A stretch of 64,000 bases of DNA from Spirosoma telluris (GCA_003259005.1 QLII01000001.1:868001-932000), one strand, 5' to 3'. Counted from the stretch's first letter, positions 45,401 to 57,160 are shown. Numbers and translations are program-made. Notes: generated by a model not told the origin, from the sequence alone.

Positions 45401-48400
45401 ACCCGGTTGTTTGCCAACCACGGTAGATTTGCCGTTGGCCAACTGTCCTTTCTGCAACAAGCCGGTATTGACTGTCGGGTCGCCGGTGTGTAACGGATCG
45501 ACCTACAGTGTGAGTTTCTACAGCAGCGTGGCCAGTGTGACGGCCAATGCCGGTCAGGTGGTTGGCAACAGCATCACGGGTATCCCGTGGGCACGGACGT
45601 GAGTGTGACGGCGACGGCAGGTGCGGGCTGTATACAAGTACAGACTGTTTCAAGTCCGGCTAGTTGCACGGTTTCCTGTACGCCACCGAAATTGAGCGTT
45701 GGTCAGCCAATTTGCAATAGCAATGGGACGTATAGTGTCAGTTATACGCTGGATGGTCCGGGTAGTGTGAGTGCCGTTGGCGGAATCATCGTCGGCAATA
45801 CGGTGACTAACATTGCCATCGGCACGGATGTGATCATCAGTGCGAGTATCAACGGCAGTTGTGTAGTGAGTCATAAAGTGACAAGTATCCTCGACTGTTC
45901 GACTCCATGTATCAACCCAGGTATTACGATGAGTGGTCCTGTATGTGTAGCAGGCACTACTACCTACCTGGTGAATTTCACGGTGACGCCCGGTACAACG
46001 GTCTTGGCAAATCGTGGACAAGTTAACCTGACAGCGGGTGTCGTGACTGGAATTCCAGCCAATCAGCCCGTCAGTCTAACCATTGTTGTCCTTCCAGTTG
46101 CCGACCTGGGTATAGGCGCTTGTGCCGATAAAGTAATCGTCATACCAGCCCCTGCCTGTGGTGTGGTCTGTCAACCCCTGGGTCTAAACACCGGCGTGGC
46201 CTTAACAACCTGTGGCCAGACTAATGGAGCGGCTGCGGTGGTGGTCAATCCGGGTAGTGGCACGGCTCCATTTAGTTATCAGTGGACTACCGCCAATGGT
46301 ACCGTGGTTAGCAGTAATAGTGTTGTGACGGGCCTGGCGCCGGGTCGCTACACCATAACGGTGACGGATAGCAAAGGCTGTCAGGGAACCAATTCGGTTA
46401 ACATCAGTAGCAGCAATGGGCCTACGCTGACGGCGAGTGTGACGTCTACCGGTTGTGGTCTGAATAATGGCTCCGCCAGTGTTCAGGTTAGTGGAGGTAG
46501 TGCTACCTATACCTACCAATGGATCAATGCCCTGGGCACTGTGATTGGTAGTAGCAGTACGGTGAGCGGTCTGTCGGCTGGGGTTTATAGTGCACTGGTT
46601 ACGGATGCCAGCGGCTGTAGCAGCATGACAACGGTAACGATTGGAACGAGCAACCCCGTTCAAGTGCTGACTCAGGCTCAATCAGCAGCCTGTGGACAGT
46701 CGACGGGTAGTGCCAGTGCAACGGCCAGTGGCGGTAATGGTTCCTATAGCTACCAGTGGCGGAATGCAGCTGGTGTAGTTGTCGCCACAACGGCCAGTCT
46801 GAACAATGCACCTTCGGGTAGCTACACGGTGGTGGTTACCGATACCGGTGGATGTTCGGGCAGCGCAACGGCTAATATCAGTAATACAACGGGTCCTCAG
46901 GTGACTGGGACAGTAACGAATGTTTTATGTAGTGGCTCGACTTCGGGCTCGGTGGTACTGACCGTAACGGGGGGTACTCCACCGATCAGCTACCAGTGGA
47001 GCAACGGCTCAACGAGTCAGAATCTGAGTGGTGTGGGTGCGGGTGTGTACACGGTGACGGTACGGGATGCCAATGGGTGTCAGTCAGTTCAAAGCTTCAC
47101 CATCACCCAGCCTGCCGAGATTGTGGCGACGCTTCGTCCGACGAATGCGACCTGCAGCACACCGGGTAGTATCAGTCTGGTAAGTGTGACTGGTGGTAAC
47201 GCACCCTACACCTACAGCTGGAGTCCGGGTGGTTCGACGGCTACGAGTCTGAGTGGTCTGAGTGGGGGTACGTACACGCTGAGTGTGAGTGACGCCAATG
47301 GCTGTCAGGCCATCGCCATCGCCACCCTCCTCACCCCAACCAACTGCCAGACGGCCTGTAGCCTGCCAGGCGTCAATGTGGGTATCACCCTGGCCACCTG
47401 TGGTCAGGCCAATGGTATCGCCGTGGTGCATATCAACCCCGGCAGTGGTGTGGCTCCTTCACCTACCAGTGGACCAATGCGGGTGGTAGTGTGATCAGCA
47501 GCACCAGCATCGTGAGTGGTCTGGCCCCTGGCTTGTACACGGTGGTGATCACCGACAGCAAGGGCTGCACGGCTACCCGGTCAGTGCCGGTGGGCAGCAC
47601 CAGTGGTCTGAGTCTGGGCGTGAGCTCGACCAGCACGACTTGTGGTCAGGTCAACGGCACGGCTCATGTCAATGTGAGTGGAGGCAGTGGCAACTACAGC
47701 TACAGCTGGACCAATTCGGCTGGCTCCGTGGTCTCGACGGGTGCTGATCTGGTGAATGTGGGAACAGGCGTGTACACCCTACAGGTGAGTGATGGCAGCA
47801 GTGGTTGCAGTAGCATGACCACGGTGGTCATCGGCGGCAGCAGCCCTGTGCAGCTAACCACTCAGGTTCAGAATGCCTCCTGTGGTGGTTCGACAGGCAG
47901 TGCGAGTGTGACGGCCAGTGGGGGCAGTGGTTCCTACAGCTACCAGTGGAAGAATGGGTCGGGTGTGGTGGTGTCCACCACGTCCAGTCTGGTCAATGCG
48001 GTTTCGGGCAGCTACACGGTGGTAGTTACCGACAGCAACGGCTGTTCGAATACGGTGGTGGTCACGATCAATAATACAACGGGTCCCCAGGTGAGTGGGA
48101 CGGTAACGAATGTGTTGTGTAATGGTTCGGGCTCAGGCTCGGTGGTACTGACCGTAACGGGGGTACTCCACCGATCAGCTACCAGTGGAGCAACGGCTCA
48201 ACGAGTCAGAATCTGAGTGGTGTGGGTGCAGGGGTGTACACGGTGACGGTACGGGATGCCAATGGGTGTCAGTCAGTTCAAAGCTTCACCATCACCCAGC
48301 CTGCCGAGATTGTGGCGACGCTTCGTCCGACGAATGCGACGTGCAGCACACCGGGCAGCATCAGCTTGGTAAGTGTGACTGGTGGTAACGCACCCTACAC

Positions 48401-51400
48401 TTACAGCTGGAGTCCGGGTGGTTCGACGGCCACGAGTCTGAGTGGTCTGAGTGGGGTACCTACACGCTGACGGTGAGTGACGCCAATGGCTGTCAGGCCA
48501 TCGCCACCGCCATCATCCTCACACCTACCGACTGCCAGACGGTGTGTAACAAACCAACGCTAACGGTGAGTCAGCCAACCTGTACGGGTAACAATACCTA
48601 CTCGGTGAGCTTCTTCAGTAGCGTGGGTACGGTTACGACCAGTGCGGGTTCGGTGAGTGGCAACACCATCGTAGGCATCCAATTGGGTACGGCTGTAACG
48701 ATTACGGCTGTCCAGTCGGCAGGTTGTGTCAGTACGCTGACGGTCGAAAGTCCGGGTAGCTGCCCAACCCCTCCGGGTTGTACACCTCCTCAATTGAAGG
48801 TGGGTCAGCCGATCTGTAACGGCAATGGTACCTATACCGTGAGTTATGCGGTACGGGATGGTAATATCAGTGTGAACACAGGAACGATCTCGGGCAACTC
48901 GATCATTGTACAGGTGGGTAATAATCTGGTAGTGACGGCGTCTAATGGGGCTTGTGTGAGCAAGATCGATGTAGCTAGCCCGGATTGTCCAACTGGGCCA
49001 GGCTGTACCAATCCGGCCATCAGCCTGAGTGGTCCCCTGTGCGATGACAAGGGTAGCAACACCTACTTCCTGTACTATACACTAAGCAGTGGTGCTACCC
49101 TGAAGGTGAGCCAGGGCAATGCCAACAACGGCCTGATTACGGGTGTGCCTTCGGGTGTGCCGCTGAGCCTGACGGTCAGTCTGGCCGGTTGCTCTGATAA
49201 GGTCATTACCGTGCCCGGTATTACGTGTGGCCTATCGGGTAGCCCACAGCTTGACCTCTCTAAACAGGTTGATAAAACCACAGCGGGGTTAGGTGATGTG
49301 CTTACCTATACGTTAACCCTGATCAACAAAGGGCCTGTATCGGCTACCAATGTTGTGGTTCAGGAAGCGATGAGCGCTGGTCTGGTTATCGTGCCAGGGT
49401 CGGTTGTCGTCTCAGCCGGTACGTATTCGCCGGCCATTCCAGTAGGGTTGTGGACAATACCCAACTTGCCTGCGGGAGCAACGGCGACACTAACCCTGTC
49501 GGCCAGCATCACCCAGGAAGGGGTTATCTACAATAAAGCAGCCATTGCTGGCGATACCAATGTCGTCTGTACGACGGTGCCTGTTAAAGTCTGCAAAGGC
49601 GCGCCAGTTCACGTCGAATTGTCCGCACCAGATGGCTACAATAGCTACCAATGGTATCGGAATGGCGTGGCCATCTCGGGCGCTACCAGCCGCACCTATA
49701 CGGCTACCCAACTGGGTGAGTTCATCGTGAAAGTGAACAACGGGCAGTGTGCCAATGGCTCCTGCTGCCCAATGGTCATTGAAGAAGTAGAGGGTGTCAG
49801 TTATACACTGACCACCCAGCCACCGACCTGTACGGGTAATCAGCCCCTGGCGAACGGCTCTATTTCGATCAATGGTGTAAGCGGTTCGTTAACGACCTAC
49901 CGATATGCGATTGCCGTGGGCAACAGCTTTACAACGGCAAATCCCGTCACGCAGCCTGTACCGGCCAACGGTGTTCTGGCAACGAACCTGGTGGGCGGTC
50001 AGACCTACACCGTACGAGTGTACAGCGTGGCTGGTTGCTCGCAGGATCAGACCATTACGGTTGGCGTGGCTAACTGCGGCTGTTCGGTAGAACCACCAGT
50101 GGTCATCTGCGCGATTACCGAAATTTGCAAAGGTGGAACTACTACGCTGAGCGCCAAGGGATGTGCCAGTGGTACCATCATCTGGTCGAATGGACAGACG
50201 GGCACGACTATTTTCGCCACCCCGAGCGTCACCACGACCTACACCGCTAGTTGTGTGGTAGGGGCTGCACCAGTACGGCTTCGAATGTGATTACGGTTAC
50301 CGTACTCGATCCGAAAGTGCCTACGATTACGGCCAGTGCCAGCAGTGTTTGCCCAGGTACGTCGGTTACGCTGACGGCTTCGGGTTGCGAGGGTGGAACC
50401 ATCGAGTGGTCGCAGGGAGCCCTGACGGGCAACACCCTGGTGGTCAATCCTTATGGCAAAACAACCTATACGGCGCAGTGCCGGCTTGGTGGTTGCCTGA
50501 GTGCACCCGCTCAGAAAACGATCGACATCACGACGGATCTGCCAACCCCAACCCTGGTGGCCAGCACCACCAGCGTTTGCCCAGGTGAGACCGTTACGCT
50601 GACCGTTGCGAATTGCGTAGGTAGCCCAATCTGGAATAGCACAACAGCCACTACGGGTAGCATTGTGGTAACCCCAACCCTGGGTAACAATACCTACTGG
50701 GTCTATTGTAAGAACGGAGCGTGCTTCAGCAAATCGTCGTCGATCGTTACTATTGCCGTAACGGCACCTGCGATACCGACCATCACGGCCAGCGCCGACA
50801 CCGTTTGTGTCCGCGGAGCTGTTGTGCTGACCGCAGCCGATTGCAATGGCACCGTCTACTGGTCAACGGGTCAGACAGGGGCAAGTATCACGGTCAATCC
50901 GGATGCTACCATTAGCTACTATGCACAATGTAAGGTGCGGGCCTGTTTGGGAGCGCTTTCCAATACCGTAACGGTTACGGTGGTGAATCCAACCACGCCG
51001 TTGATCAAGATCAGTAAGACTATCATCTGTAGTGGGGATAGTGTGCGACTGACGGCCACGGGTTGCAACGGTAGTATACAATGGCACGGTGTCAATGCCG
51101 TGGGTAGCACTATCCTGATCTATCCAACGACAACGACCGACTACTATGCTACCTGCAAACAGGGGGCTGCGAAAGTGATGCTTCCAACAAAGTTCGCCTG
51201 ACGGTCAATACCTCAGCCGGAACTGCTCCTACACTGGTAGCCTCTACGCTAAGTGTATGTAACAATGGGGTGGTATCACTCACTGCGACGGGTTGCGAAG
51301 GAGGTACCGTACAGTGGTCAACCGGCCAAACCGGATCGGTCATTGCCGTCACCGCTACCGTTACCAATCATGAGTTCTACGCGCTCTGCAAACTGAGTAA

Positions 51401-54400
51401 TCAGTGTGGATCGGGTCGGTCAAACGTGATTAGCATTGCCGTAACCCCAACGCCAACCCCAACCATTGTTCGGTGTGCTTGTAGTGCCGATACGATCTGT
51501 CCCGGTGAAGTGGTGAAACTGTCTGTGAAAAATTGCCAGGGTACACCCTACTGGAGCACCAACGAAACCACAACCAGCATCGTGGTTTCGCCAACGGTAA
51601 CCACCAGTTATACCGTGTACTGTAAAGACGGGGTGTGTACCAGTGCCACCGCCGAAGCCTACAGAATTACGGTCATTCGGTGGCCGTGCCAACCCTGGTT
51701 GCGTCGGCTACTGCGGTTGAGCCTGGTGGTACCATCACGCTCACGGCTTCAGGCTGTAATGGTCAGGTTATCTGGTCGGCCAATGACATCAATGGCAACA
51801 ACAAAGGGGTGTCCATTGTCGTCAGACCCGAAGGCACCCAGAGCTACTACGCGCAGTGCCAGTTCCACGAGTGTCTGAGCGACCCATCGATTACGGTGAC
51901 CGTTAATCGGGGTAATTGTGTCGCTAACGCGGGCTCACTCACGGCCATCAACAGCCTTGTGTGTGGAGGAACCAGTAGCGGAACGGTTACGGTTAGCGCA
52001 ACCTTGAATGGTGGTTTAGTACAGCCATCGGGGTATTCGGTACTGTATCTGCTGGCTAAAGGAGCCAATCATGTGATTGAGCAAACCAGCTCGGCACCCA
52101 CCTTTACGGTAGCCGATCAGGAAGCGAACTATACTATCCATACGCTGGTATACGACGCGAATCCGGCCGATAAAGACTATTTCGATCTGTCGCTCATCCA
52201 CACAAGTGTCTCAAAAATTGGGACGTTGTTCAATTGATTGTTAGCAGCCACGTTTGTGCGGCACTTGACCAGGCTGGGGCGGCTATCAACGTGACCAAAA
52301 TCGCTCCGCCAACCCTAACGGTTAGTCCATCCGCTACGGTTTGTTACGGATCGAGTCTAACCCTGACGGCAACGGGTTGTCAAGGGGGTACGGTAACCTG
52401 GCAGGATGGCTCGATTGGGCAACAGATCCAGAAAACGGTGTACAGCGACCAGTGGATTTCCGCAACCTGTACGGTGAATGGCTGCACGAGTGCTTCTTCG
52501 GAACGCATCCACGTAACACTGGGTACATCAACAATTCCGACGATTGTTGCCCATACGTCGGCAATCTGTACCAGCGAAACGATTTCGCTCACCGCAACGG
52601 GTTGCGCAGGCAGCTATGTGTGGTCCGATCCGGCCAGTACAACCGGTAGTGTGCTAACGGTAAGCCCAACCACCACGACATCGTATCGCGTGAAGTGTCT
52701 AGTGGGCCAGTGCGAAGGCGAGTGGTCGGCCTACAACACCATTCAGGTTGGCGCACCAGCGGCACCAGCCATTGCGCTGGCAAGCGTGGGGACGAGTGCC
52801 ACTGTCTGCCTGGGTACATCGGTCACACTGGTAGCCACAGGTTGCCCTGCAACGGGTAGCATTACCTGGTCCACAGGTCAGATTGGCCAGGCGATTGTTG
52901 TATCGCCAACCACCAGCGCGACCTATACCGCCCGGTGTGGTAACTCAGCGACCTGTATCAGTGGTCTATCGAACCCAGTCATGGTCACTGTCTTGTCGAC
53001 GGTTCCAAAACCTGTGGTAGTCGATAAAACCAACACCTGCCCATTCAAGACGGTCGATCTGACGACGGCGGTTGCGGGACAACCAACCACCAGTGGTGGC
53101 CAGTTTACCTTCTACACCAATGCGTCTCTGAGTACCCCGGTGGCGAATCCAGCCGCTGTAGGAGCGGGAACGTACTACGTTGTCGAAAAAACCACCAGTG
53201 GGTGTTACAGTGAGCCAGCGGCTATTCATGTACAGATTACGACCTGTGAGGAGCCAACGCCCTGCGATACGGCGAATCCGGCCACAGCGAATGCCGGTGC
53301 CGATGCGAGTGTATGTCTGACCAAGTCCTATCAATTGCATGGAGCAATGGGCGGTGCGGGTAAACTAGCGCACTGGACCACCAGCGGTAGTGGTACCTTC
53401 GATAATCCGTACTCGCTAAGTGCGATTTATACGGCCAGTGCGCAGGATATACAGATGGGGCAGGTCACGTTGACGCTGTCGGTCAGTACTAACAATGCGT
53501 CTTGTCCAGTGGCTACCGACAACATGGTTCTGACGATCGATGGTATCAAAACCGTACCGGTCATCACCATTCAGGGGTCCCGAAATCTGTGTTACGGCGA
53601 TTCGGTTGTCCTGAGTGCCCCTGCTGGAGCCGACGGCTACAAATGGAGCGACGGAGAAACGAAGCAACAGATCGTGGTGAAGCAAAGTGGCACCTACAGC
53701 GTCGTATTATTCGATTCGAAAGGGTGTAGCTCGGTTGAATCGGCCAGCGTAACGGTACAGGTAGCCAACCCTGTGCTGCCTCCGCTGGTAACTAACCTGC
53801 GCAACACCTGCCCATCCAAGATCGTTGACCTGACCAAGGCGTTGTCGACGACCACAGCAGGCAGTAGCTACATTTATCGAATCTGTGAGTGTGTTACCTC
53901 CAACATCGTTATTCGCCCGGATTCGGTTTGCGAAGGCACCTACTGGATTGTTGAGAAAACGGCCCAGGGTTGTGTGAGTGCGCCGGTGAAGGTGGAAGTG
54001 AAAGTCTTCAACTGCCTGACCGATACCCTGGATACAGATGTGCGTCTGGTTAAGTCGGTGAGTAGTACGGTGACGAATGGTTTGCCGGTTACGTATACAC
54101 TGACCGTAAGTAACGCGGGGCCACATACGGCGAAGAACATCGATGTACGGGATGTGGTGCCCAGTGGCCTGCAACTGATCCTGGGAGCATCGCCGGGCTT
54201 CACGGTCACCAATGGGGTCATTACCAAACGGATCGATAGCTTGAAGGCTGGCGACTCGACGCAGATTGTCTTCACGGCGCGGGTTGTGAAGAAAGGGGAA
54301 GTGATCGTTAATACCGCTCAGATAACCTACCTCGACAATCACGACCCTGACCTGACAAACAATACCTCAAGTGTCAGCGTGAAAGATACCGCAACAGCAC

Positions 54401-55704
54401 GTGGTAATCTGCCCGATGCCTTGCTGGGTGTGGCCAAGTCTGTTGGCACGCCGATCCTGGTCGAAACCGGTGTATTTGATATTCCGTACACGATCATGGT
54501 AAGCAATATGGGATCGGTACCGCTAACGAAGGTGCAGGTCGTGGATAATCTTTCTCAAACCTTCGGGCACGGGGCGGTGATTGTCAATAACCGAATACCC
54601 GTCACAACCGATGCTGGACTAACGGCCGATACACTGTACACGGGCCAGGGGCTGATAACCACGATGCTGATCGACTCATTGAGTAGCTTACCGGTGGGTG
54701 TTAGCCGTAATCTGAACTTTACGGTTCGGGTCGATGTCCGCCATGCCGATTCGCTGACGTTCTACAATACAGCCTATGCAACCGCTCTGGCTGCCAACAA
54801 CGTCACAGTTGCCGATACCTCGACGTCGGGCACCAACCCCGATCCGAAGAATACGCTGGACCCGCGTGACAGCAATTTGCCTACCGCCGTGTCGCTAAAT
54901 GGACTCTCCGCAAGCTCGTATATTGGGGTGGCCATGTCGGTTCGGGATACGGTTCGTCAGGCAGATGGTAGTTTCAACGTGACCTATCAGATCGTGGTCA
55001 AAGCCTATGGTCCGGATACGCTCAAGAACGTAAGCATTGCCGATACCCTATCCCAGGTCTTTAACAGTCAGACCGGATCATCGTACAGGATAGTGAGTGC
55101 ACCGATTATTACCTCAACGGGTAGTGCTCTCAACCTGAACCCCAACTTCAATGGAGGGACAGACCCTGTGATTGTTCTGGGTGACAGCATCAGTACACTG
55201 GCTTCGGGTAAAGTCGATACGATTCAGGTGGTGGTCAATGTGGCCTCAACGGGCAGCACCACTACATTCCTCAACTCGGCCTATGCACAGGCTGTGGCTC
55301 TATCAGGAACCGTCAGCGATGTGTCGACGAGCGGGCTGAACCCGGACCTGAACGGCAACGGCAACCCCACCGACTCCAACGAGCGGGAAGCCACGGCGCT
55401 CAACCTGCCACCAATCTATCAGGTTATCTTCATTCCCGAAGGCTTCTCGCCCAACGGGGATGGTGTCAACGACCTGTTCGTGATTCGGGGAACGGTTGGC
55501 CTGACGGTGAGCCTGGATGTGTATAACCGCTGGGGCAATCGGGTGTATACGAACTCTGATTATCGAAACGACTGGGATGGTAAACCCAACACGGGCATTG
55601 CTCTCAGTTCGGATGCCACTGGAGTACCCGACGGCACCTACTATTACGTGATTACCTTGAGCGATGGCCGCAAGTTTGTTCGATACATGACCATTAACCG
55701 TTAA
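27484..55704 (+). CDS. Giant T9SS-exported SprB-like repeat adhesin, about 9,414 residues (24 frameshifts)
   Basis: One reading frame of 28 kb, interrupted 24 times. Every break moves the frame the same way (minus one), so after repair the length is a multiple of three, about 9,414 residues. Order: signal anchor (RKTAIIIGLLITPLLVKAQ), 11 roughly 140-residue beta domains (27.7-32.3 kb), an SdrD_B-like unit and a roughly 440-residue propeller-like domain (32.7-34.0 kb), SdrD_B array (34.0-38.0), Cys-containing modules (38.0-46.2), SprB repeats (46.2-48.5), DUF11 (49.2-49.6), Ig-like modules (49.6-53.7), three more DUF11 domains (54.0-55.4), and a C-terminal gliding-motility type B sorting domain (FSPNGDGVNDLFVIRG). 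It resembles SprB adhesins that gliding Bacteroidota move along the cell surface. Breaks lie near 29408, 30342, 30655, 34440, 34873, 36446, 37770, 39082, 40227, 40873, 41648, 42180, 42345, 43020, 43704, 44668, 45586, 47460, 48170, 48457, 50266, 51167, 51678 and 52232. Confidence 0.85.
27664..32330 (+). repeat. 11-unit array of roughly 140-residue N-terminal beta domains
   Basis: Units begin near 27664, 28087, 28515, 28940, 29357, 29775, 30197, 30622, 31040, 31503 and 31918, each about 420 bases. Each starts C-x-x-GQQ-x-x-SY, has PDG-x-x-A (NATGTPDGT), then SSANTTAPLQVLVSTDG, YTNIAQLP, and ends QYVKLxTTxTAYSVDAVTY followed by YTCV. The PLQVLVS-x-DG-x-x-Y and YVKL pieces look like F5/8 type C (discoidin-like) sandwiches. 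I know no named family for it. Paired Cys at unit ends suggest disulfides. Confidence 0.7.
34021..38015 (+). repeat. SdrD_B domain array
   Basis: Eleven units begin with GDFVW-x-D-x-N-x-NG-x-QD-x-GEPGI (near 34021, 34480, 34840, 35195, 35545, 35895, 36255, 36605, 36965, 37315 and 37680); a twelfth, diverged unit lies at 32335. The D/N-rich loop (DTNGNGVQDSGE) is the calcium-binding site in SdrD B repeats. Two alternating types are seen: VTVQLVDPVSGTVVSTTV and VVVTLYVNGVVSQTTTT. Within it, 36601-37311 and 37312-38020 are almost identical (711 bp, 237 codons). Confidence 0.88.
38020..46165 (+). repeat. Cysteine-containing module array
   Basis: Three related module types of about 75 residues alternate: C-x-KP-x-LTVGSPVCNG-x-x-YSVSFYSS ending VASPASC; LSVGQPICNGNTYSVSYSLD with GPGSVSV, ending VVSPASC; and CENPAITLSGPVCS with SGATIQVSSG, ending ILVPAGTC. 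Each module holds about four Cys in fixed positions, so disulfide links between neighbours are likely after export. A pair of SprB-type units interrupts the array at 40140-40610. Confidence 0.75.
41080..44750 (+). repeat. Near-identical 687-bp tandem array inside the giant adhesin
   Basis: The marker GTTTCCTGTAC recurs at 41541, 42226, 42912, 43598 and 44284, spacing 685, 686, 686 and 686 observed. Restoring bases lost in G runs makes every unit 687 bp, or 229 codons. Units alternate between two variants (CGCTACCC or ACAGCACCC after the marker; GTGAGCTTCTATAGC or GTGATCTTCTACAGC inside), so 42226-43597 and 43598-44970 form a two-unit higher-order duplication. 41680-41800 and 44420-44540 share a third haplotype. 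Confidence 0.85.
46170..48540 (+). repeat. SprB repeats, duplicated block
   Basis: Modules of the form C-G-x-x-x-G-x-A-x-V-x-x-x-GSG-x-x-PF-x-YQW then L-x-x-G-x-Y-x-VTV-x-D-x-x-GC are SprB repeats, first described in the gliding adhesin SprB. A block of about 1.16 kb is present twice, 46170-47335 and 47340-48540; the last parts (about 46930-47330 and 48085-48530) are almost identical in DNA. Confidence 0.8.
49240..53745 (+). repeat. DUF11 and Ig-like module region
   Basis: A DUF11 domain (LDLSKQVDKTTAGLGDVLTY, 49240-49580) is followed by about ten Ig-like units with the pattern PTI-x-ASASSVCPGTSVTLTASGC then G-x-I-x-WS-x-G and V-x-P-x-x-TT-x-YTA-x-C. Near 53290 a PKD-like unit (NAGADASVCLTKSYQLHGAM) occurs, then another Ig-like unit (GSRNLCYGDSVVLSAPAG). 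Each Ig-like unit carries two to four cysteines. Confidence 0.7.
55415..55701 (+). other. Gliding-motility associated C-terminal domain (T9SS type B sorting signal)
   Basis: The final 95 residues start around YQVIFIPEGFSPNGDGVNDL and continue with VYNRWGNRVYTNSDYRNDWDG, then DGTYYYVITLSDGRKF and end MTINR. This is the CHU_C type B sorting domain, which directs export through the type IX system and usually requires a dedicated PorP/SprF partner. That partner gene starts 6 bases downstream. Confidence 0.95.
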
Positions 55705-55709
55705 GACCG

Positions 55710-56684
55710 ATGTCAAACCAGTTTTCAACTAACCATTGGGCCGCTGTGTTGCTACTGATCCTGGGGATCGGTAGCAGCCAGGTCCGGGCTCAGCAGGACA
55801 AGATGTTCTCGCAGTACATGTTCAACATGATGGCCCTCAACCCGGCCTACGCCGGTAGTCGGGATGTGCTGAGCATGTCGGCACTCTACCGCAACCAGTG
55901 GACGGGTCTTCCGGGGGCTCCCCAGACAGGAACCTTCACCATAGACATGCCGCTGAATAACGAGCGGGTAGGGGTGGGCTTACAGCTCTACGGGGATAAG
56001 ATTGGCGAGATTGAGGAAGCAGGCGGGTTTGCTTCGTACGCGTTCCGCATCAAAGTAGGGACTAAAACGACCTTAGCTTTAGGTGTGCAGGCAGGTGCAT
56101 CGAGTTATCAAAACAATCTGACGAATGTGAAGACTTCGCCCGATAACCAGCTCGATCCGGCCTTTGCCAGCAACATCTCCAAGATCCTGCCCAACTTCGG
56201 GACGGGGATCTACCTGAGCAACGACCGGGTGTATCTGGGCCTATCGGTTCCCCGCTTGATTAAAAACAAGTTGAGCGAGTACAACGTGGGGGATTACCGG
56301 TCGGTGCAGGCACGTCAGGCGTATCTGGCCGCTGGTTTTGTGGTAGGTCTGAGTCCGGGCATCAAGATGAAGCCATCGTTTCTGGTGAAGTATGCGGAAG
56401 GGGCACCCCTGGGCTTTGATGGCAACATCAACTTCTGGTTTGCCGACCGGATCTCGCTGGGGGCCTCGATTCGTCGGAACCAGTTTTCGAACTGGGCCAA
56501 GTATACCACTGATGCGGTGGTGGGTTTGCTGGAGATTCAACTGACGGATCAGTTCCGGTTTGGGTATGCCTATGATTATACGATGAACGGCCTACAGAGT
56601 GTAGCCCCGAGTTCGCACGAGATCATGATTCGCTATGAGTTCGGTTTCGGCAAGAATCGCGTTCTGACACCCAGGTATTTCTAG
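55710..56684 (+). CDS. PorP/SprF family type IX secretion membrane protein
   Basis: 324 residues, intact. Signal peptide (VLLLILGIGSSQVRAQ), then the family opening DKMFSQYMFNMMALNPAYAG, with YRNQWTGLPGAPQTGTFTID and the C-terminal RFGYAYDYTMNGL and SSHEIMIRYEFGFG. These are outer-membrane beta-barrels; SprF is needed for the surface exposure of its partner SprB, and type B sorting domains often depend on a PorP/SprF encoded just downstream. It begins 6 bp after the giant adhesin stop. Translation is very likely coupled to it. Confidence 0.95.
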   Translation: MSNQFSTNHWAAVLLLILGIGSSQVRAQQDKMFSQYMFNMMALNPAYAGSRDVLSMSALYRNQWTGLPGAPQTGTFTIDMPLNNERVGVGLQLYGDKIGEIEEAGGFASYAFRIKVGTKTTLALGVQAGASSYQNNLTNVKTSPDNQLDPAFASNISKILPNFGTGIYLSNDRVYLGLSVPRLIKNKLSEYNVGDYRSVQARQAYLAAGFVVGLSPGIKMKPSFLVKYAEGAPLGFDGNINFWFADRISLGASIRRNQFSNWAKYTTDAVVGLLEIQLTDQFRFGYAYDYTMNGLQSVAPSSHEIMIRYEFGFGKNRVLTPRYF

Positions 56685-56720
56685 CGTGTATTTTTCAAAT
56701 GATATTGTATAAGCTACGTA

Positions 56721-56752
56721 GGGATGGCATACGTTGTTGAGTATGCCATCCC
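56721..56752 (+). terminator. Hairpin after the adhesin-sprF operon
   Basis: A perfect 12-bp stem, GGGATGGCATAC (56721-56732) with GTATGCCATCCC (56741-56752), loop GTTGTTGA. It comes 37 bases after the PorP/SprF stop. A weak T-rich tail follows, so termination may be shared with the second hairpin downstream. Confidence 0.6.
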
Positions 56753-56868
56753 TCATATAAGAAATGGAATAAGTATTGATTGCCATTCGTTGAATTTGCC
56801 TTCATGCTGGTTCTTTAGGGTAAGGGCCATAAAAATAGGTAATTATTCTCCTTCGATTTGAGTCCTGT

Positions 56869-56896
56869 CCCCCTCTACATAAGGGGGTATTTTTTT
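56869..56896 (+). terminator. Rho-independent terminator
   Basis: CCCCCT (56869-56874) pairs with AGGGGG (56882-56887) and is followed by TATTTTTTTT. Classical terminator shape. Its C5 and G5 runs are both intact. Confidence 0.75.
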
Positions 56897-57160
56897 TGCT
56901 TCACATATGGTCACTTTATTCTGATTTAGATTTTTAAGGAAAGTAGGACTTCATAGTGTGCAATTGCCATGGTTATGTAAGTTAATTTACAGTTAATGGT
57001 ATCGAGTTGAACTTTAAGTTTATCTGGTCGCAAGTTTGTAAGAAATAGACTAGATAACCTAAAGAAAATTAGATTGTATACTATAGCGAAAAATCACTTT
57101 TTTTAGCTCGATTGTATGCCGGGGAAAGTTTAAGATTGATCGCCAAAATTTTAACTAAAA
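56897..57160. other. AT-rich non-coding stretch
   Basis: No coding frame is seen between the terminator and the AT-rich gene. The base composition falls sharply here and stays low through the next gene. Confidence 0.5.

Noticed and set aside
45650..46681. Minus-strand frames in the Cys and SprB repeats
   Set aside because: These recur in step with the repeats and are side effects of GC-rich repeated codons, not genes.
27484..55704. Phase variation by G-run slippage as the cause of the adhesin frameshifts
   Set aside because: The runs are only 3 to 6 bases long, breaks are all in one direction and the same pattern breaks housekeeping genes; an artefact is the better explanation.
27484..55704. 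Reading the adhesin region as about 24 independent small genes
   Set aside because: Consecutive frames overlap by few bases, lack starts or ribosome binding sites, and each break falls in the middle of a repeat unit; identical copies elsewhere in the array carry the missing base.
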